Positions 4,930 to 6,362 of a DNA stretch of 6,362 bases are shown here, one piece after another. The translations under genes were made by a program, and so were the position numbers. The number at the start of each line of letters is the position of its first letter. Positions within the stretch are counted from its first letter, which is position 1. The notes under the pieces are model-generated. The model was not told the origin of the DNA. It ran no database searches and was given only the letters and a program-made list of their open reading frames with translations. The stretch is from Candidatus Sifarchaeum marinoarchaea (lineage in GTDB: Archaea > Asgardarchaeota > Sifarchaeia > Borrarchaeales > Borrarchaeaceae): positions 1 to 6,362 of the forward strand of contig JAECRW010000089.1 of NCBI GenBank assembly GCA_016294985.1, in the 5' to 3' direction.

Positions 4930-5205
4930 CTATTTAACGGTCTTTAATAATTTCCTTATAATACGTTCTTTTTCCATCTTAGTGGGATGTTTACTTGAAG
5001 TGCCCATGTGATACCACGCCATAGGTAACTCTGGATTGAGTTCCAACGCCTTTTGTAGACAGTCTTTCGCTTTCTCCAATTCACCTAACATGTTATAAGC
5101 TAATGCCATCTCACACCAAGCATAATAATTCTTTGGGTCAACGCTAATAACTTTTTTATAGTATTCAATGACTTTCCTCTGCTCTTGAAAATTTTCATGG
5201 CTCAT
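4930..5205 (-). CDS. Short TPR protein, 91 aa
   Basis: One full tetratricopeptide repeat is clear at residues 26-58, with the consensus W30, A34, Y37, G41, A46, A53 and P58. It is flanked by the second helix of a preceding repeat (EYYKKVISVDP, 14-24) and by a first helix of a following one (MAWYHMGT, 62-69). The final part (SKHPTKMEKERIIRKLLKTVK) is basic and does not continue the TPR pattern. The protein is far shorter than usual TPR scaffolds, so it may be a small adaptor or a decayed remnant. I read the other two minus frames past residue 69 and saw no lost repeat. TPRs bind protein partners; which ones is unknown. ATG at 5205 is supported by a TATA-like CTATAAT at 5233-5239, which would give a very short leader, and by a weak GTGAG upstream. 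Confidence 0.8.
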   Translation of the reverse strand: MSHENFQEQRKVIEYYKKVISVDPKNYYAWCEMALAYNMLGELEKAKDCLQKALELNPELPMAWYHMGTSSKHPTKMEKERIIRKLLKTVK

Positions 5206-5232
5206 AAGCGCTCACATACAAATCTATAGGTC

Positions 5233-5239
5233 ATTATAG
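5233..5239 (-). promoter_or_regulatory. TATA box of the TPR gene
   Basis: CTATAAT on the minus strand, about 30 bp upstream of the ATG at 5205, predicts a transcript start near 5210 and an almost leaderless mRNA. It lies in the gap after the permease gene, so the TPR gene likely has its own promoter. Confidence 0.45.
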
Positions 5240-5294
5240 TTTGCTTGATTGGAGTTGCCGTTCTCAATCTACGTTCCTTATTATTTCTAGCTAT

Positions 5295-6050
5295 CTAGAT
5301 TTGTGTTTTTCGGAAGAGGAAACTACCAAATAGCACTGTTGCAATCATAAATCCAAATAAGACAGTTATGGTGGTTGAGAGAGGAAAGGCAGAAACTCCT
5401 ATTACTGTAGCTCGCAGACCATCAACACAATAAGTCAAAGGATCAAAGAGAACTAAGATCTGCAACCAACTGGGCAAATTAGTAACTGGGAAAAACGCAC
5501 CTGATAAGAGAAACAATGGCATGACAATGAAGTTCATGATTAATTGAAAGCCATGAGGATCCTTCATTGTAGAAGCAATTGCAACTCCCAGTGCCACGAA
5601 ACCACAAGCTGTAATAAACATGATTACGACTGCTATTCCTATTCCCACAGGATTAGCGAATATGGGAACGCCAACCAGACCTGCTAGCAGAAGCATAATA
5701 AATGATTGGAATGTAGCCGTTGTCGCGCCACCAAGAGTCTTGCCGAGCATTATAGAAGATCTTGGGACGGGGGCAACCAATATCTCTTTTAAGAATCCAA
5801 ACTGTTTGTCCCATACCACCCCGATCCCAGAAAAAATCGATGAGAATAATAAGGTCATGCCAACGATACCTGGCGCTAAAAAGATAATATAATTGTCAAG
5901 ACCTGGGATCACTACTGAGGCTCCCAAACCAAATCCAAATATTGCTAGCCAAAAGAAATTTTGTGCTAATGACCCGACGATATTTGACCTTGCACGAGTG
6001 TATCTTTTTAATTCGCGTAACCATATTACATAAATGGCATCTAAATTCAT
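5295..6050 (-). CDS. ABC-2 type exporter permease, DrrB-like, 251 aa
   Basis: This is the membrane half of an ABC exporter. Six hydrophobic segments are seen, at about 27-47, 54-79, 107-130, 134-160, 169-187 and 226-246. Family marks are the amphipathic N-terminus (WLRELKRYTRAR), the cytoplasmic KEILVAPVPR (88-97) followed by LGK, and the loop LLSGAFFPVTNLPSWL (181-196) with DPLTYCVDGLRA. All are typical of the DrrB/ABC-2 family that exports drugs, lipids or other hydrophobic compounds; the cargo is not evident. The start is ATG 6050, which has a strong GGGGGT site at 6057-6062 and a 6-nt spacer. The GTG at 6074 would overlap the ATPase gene and lacks such a site. It lies 4 bp after the ATPase stop, so the two are co-translated in one operon. 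The next gene downstream (TPR) seems to have its own promoter. Confidence 0.93.
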   Translation of the reverse strand: MNLDAIYVIWLRELKRYTRARSNIVGSLAQNFFWLAIFGFGLGASVVIPGLDNYIIFLAPGIVGMTLLFSSIFSGIGVVWDKQFGFLKEILVAPVPRSSIMLGKTLGGATTATFQSFIMLLLAGLVGVPIFANPVGIGIAVVIMFITACGFVALGVAIASTMKDPHGFQLIMNFIVMPLFLLSGAFFPVTNLPSWLQILVLFDPLTYCVDGLRATVIGVSAFPLSTTITVLFGFMIATVLFGSFLFRKTQI

Positions 6051-6054
6051 TTTT

Positions 6055-6362
6055 TTACCCCCTTCTTCGAGCACGGGCTCGCATCATCGTTTTAAATATT
6101 GCCGCCTTGTCTCCCCGCTCATCACGAATTCGTCGACCAGTGTGATATAAGAATACATCATCTAAAGTTGGCTTGTTGAGCCCAACAGAAGAGATATCAA
6201 CTCCAGAATTTTTAGCGATTTCAAGCACTTGTGGAATTCGTTTTTCTCCTTGATCAACAACTAAATTAAACACTCCATCGGTATGTGTGACATTTCTTAC
6301 CCATTCTAATCCCTGAAATGGACCTAGTAAGTTTTCAATCAAATTGGCTTCTGTAGGTTTAA
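6055..6362 (-). CDS. ABC transporter ATPase, DrrA-like, C-terminal part (cut by right edge)
   Basis: The frame is open to the right edge, so only about the last 102 codons are present; the Walker A, signature and Walker B motifs lie outside the window. The visible part is the C-terminal domain of DrrA-type ATPases: a strand GVFNLVVDQGEKRIPQVL, helix, strand ISSVGLNKPTLDDVF, then LYHTGRRIRDE. The last is the hallmark end of this subfamily (PTLEDVFLxxTGRxxRDE). After it comes a basic tail RARARRRG. The TTG at 6342 is internal, not a start. The TAA stop at 6055-6057 overlaps the ribosome-binding site of the permease gene. It powers export through the neighbouring permease. Confidence 0.9.
   Translation of the reverse strand, partial: KPTEANLIENLLGPFQGLEWVRNVTHTDGVFNLVVDQGEKRIPQVLEIAKNSGVDISSVGLNKPTLDDVFLYHTGRRIRDERGDKAAIFKTMMRARARRRG
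6057..6062 (-). promoter_or_regulatory. Ribosome-binding site GGGGGT of the permease gene
   Basis: GGGGGT, then AAAAAA and ATG (6048-6050). It overlaps the last codons and stop of the ATPase gene, consistent with translational coupling. Confidence 0.7.

Noticed and set aside
6051..6074. GTG at 6074 as start of the permease
   Set aside because: It would overlap the ATPase gene, while ATG 6050 has a GGGGGT site at ideal spacing and gives the usual N-terminus.
5620..6145. Plus-strand ORFs of 90 and 67 codons over the permease and ATPase genes
   Set aside because: They are antisense to well supported ABC exporter genes and their products resemble nothing known.
1..6362. tRNA, rRNA, C/D-box RNA, insertion sequence or att sites
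   Set aside because: I scanned for T-loop motifs, paired C and D boxes at proper distance, transposase motifs and terminal inverted repeats and saw none that hold up.

Overview
This is an AT-rich archaeal window. The strongest clue to the host is a Ras/Rab-like small GTPase (3339-3866, +) with all five G-box motifs, about 1.6 kb from a protein that reads as two tandem longin/roadblock-like domains (870-1754, -). That pairing is most typical of Asgard archaea (Promethearchaeota). Other archaeal signs are GGTGA-type ribosome-binding sites, TATA boxes about 22-31 bp before starts, T-run terminators and probably leaderless genes. Asgard is an inference from gene content; no rRNA or other phylogenetic marker is present.

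Left part (1-1754, all minus strand): the N-terminal part of an archaeal coiled-coil protein that runs off the left edge, an unrecognised 102-residue protein with a CxxC, and the tandem longin-like protein. The longin-like gene appears to start at a CTG codon, because the only good ribosome-binding site sits 7 nt before it and the first beta-strand depends on it. A 504-bp gene-free region (1755-2243) follows, then the plus-strand genes. It holds T-runs, a 14-bp palindrome, a strong 9-bp inverted repeat and a TATA box.

Middle (2244-4847, plus strand): a 265-residue putative regulator with an N-terminal CPNC knuckle and two nearly identical winged-helix-like repeats; then an imperfect 62-bp-period direct repeat; then the small GTPase; then a nitrilase-superfamily (carbon-nitrogen) hydrolase with the full Glu-Lys-Cys triad. 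T-rich terminators separate the genes, so each is probably its own transcription unit.

Right part (4930-6362, minus strand): a 91-residue TPR protein, and the end of an ABC exporter operon with a DrrB-like ABC-2 permease and the C-terminal third of its DrrA-like ATPase, cut by the right edge. The stop codon of the ATPase overlaps the ribosome-binding site of the permease.

The most notable content is the group made of GTPase, tandem longin protein and duplicated-wHTH regulator, together with the repeats and palindromes in front of the regulator and GTPase. These could be a small eukaryote-like GTPase module with dedicated transcriptional control. Only the proximity and the motifs are visible; a functional link is inferred.
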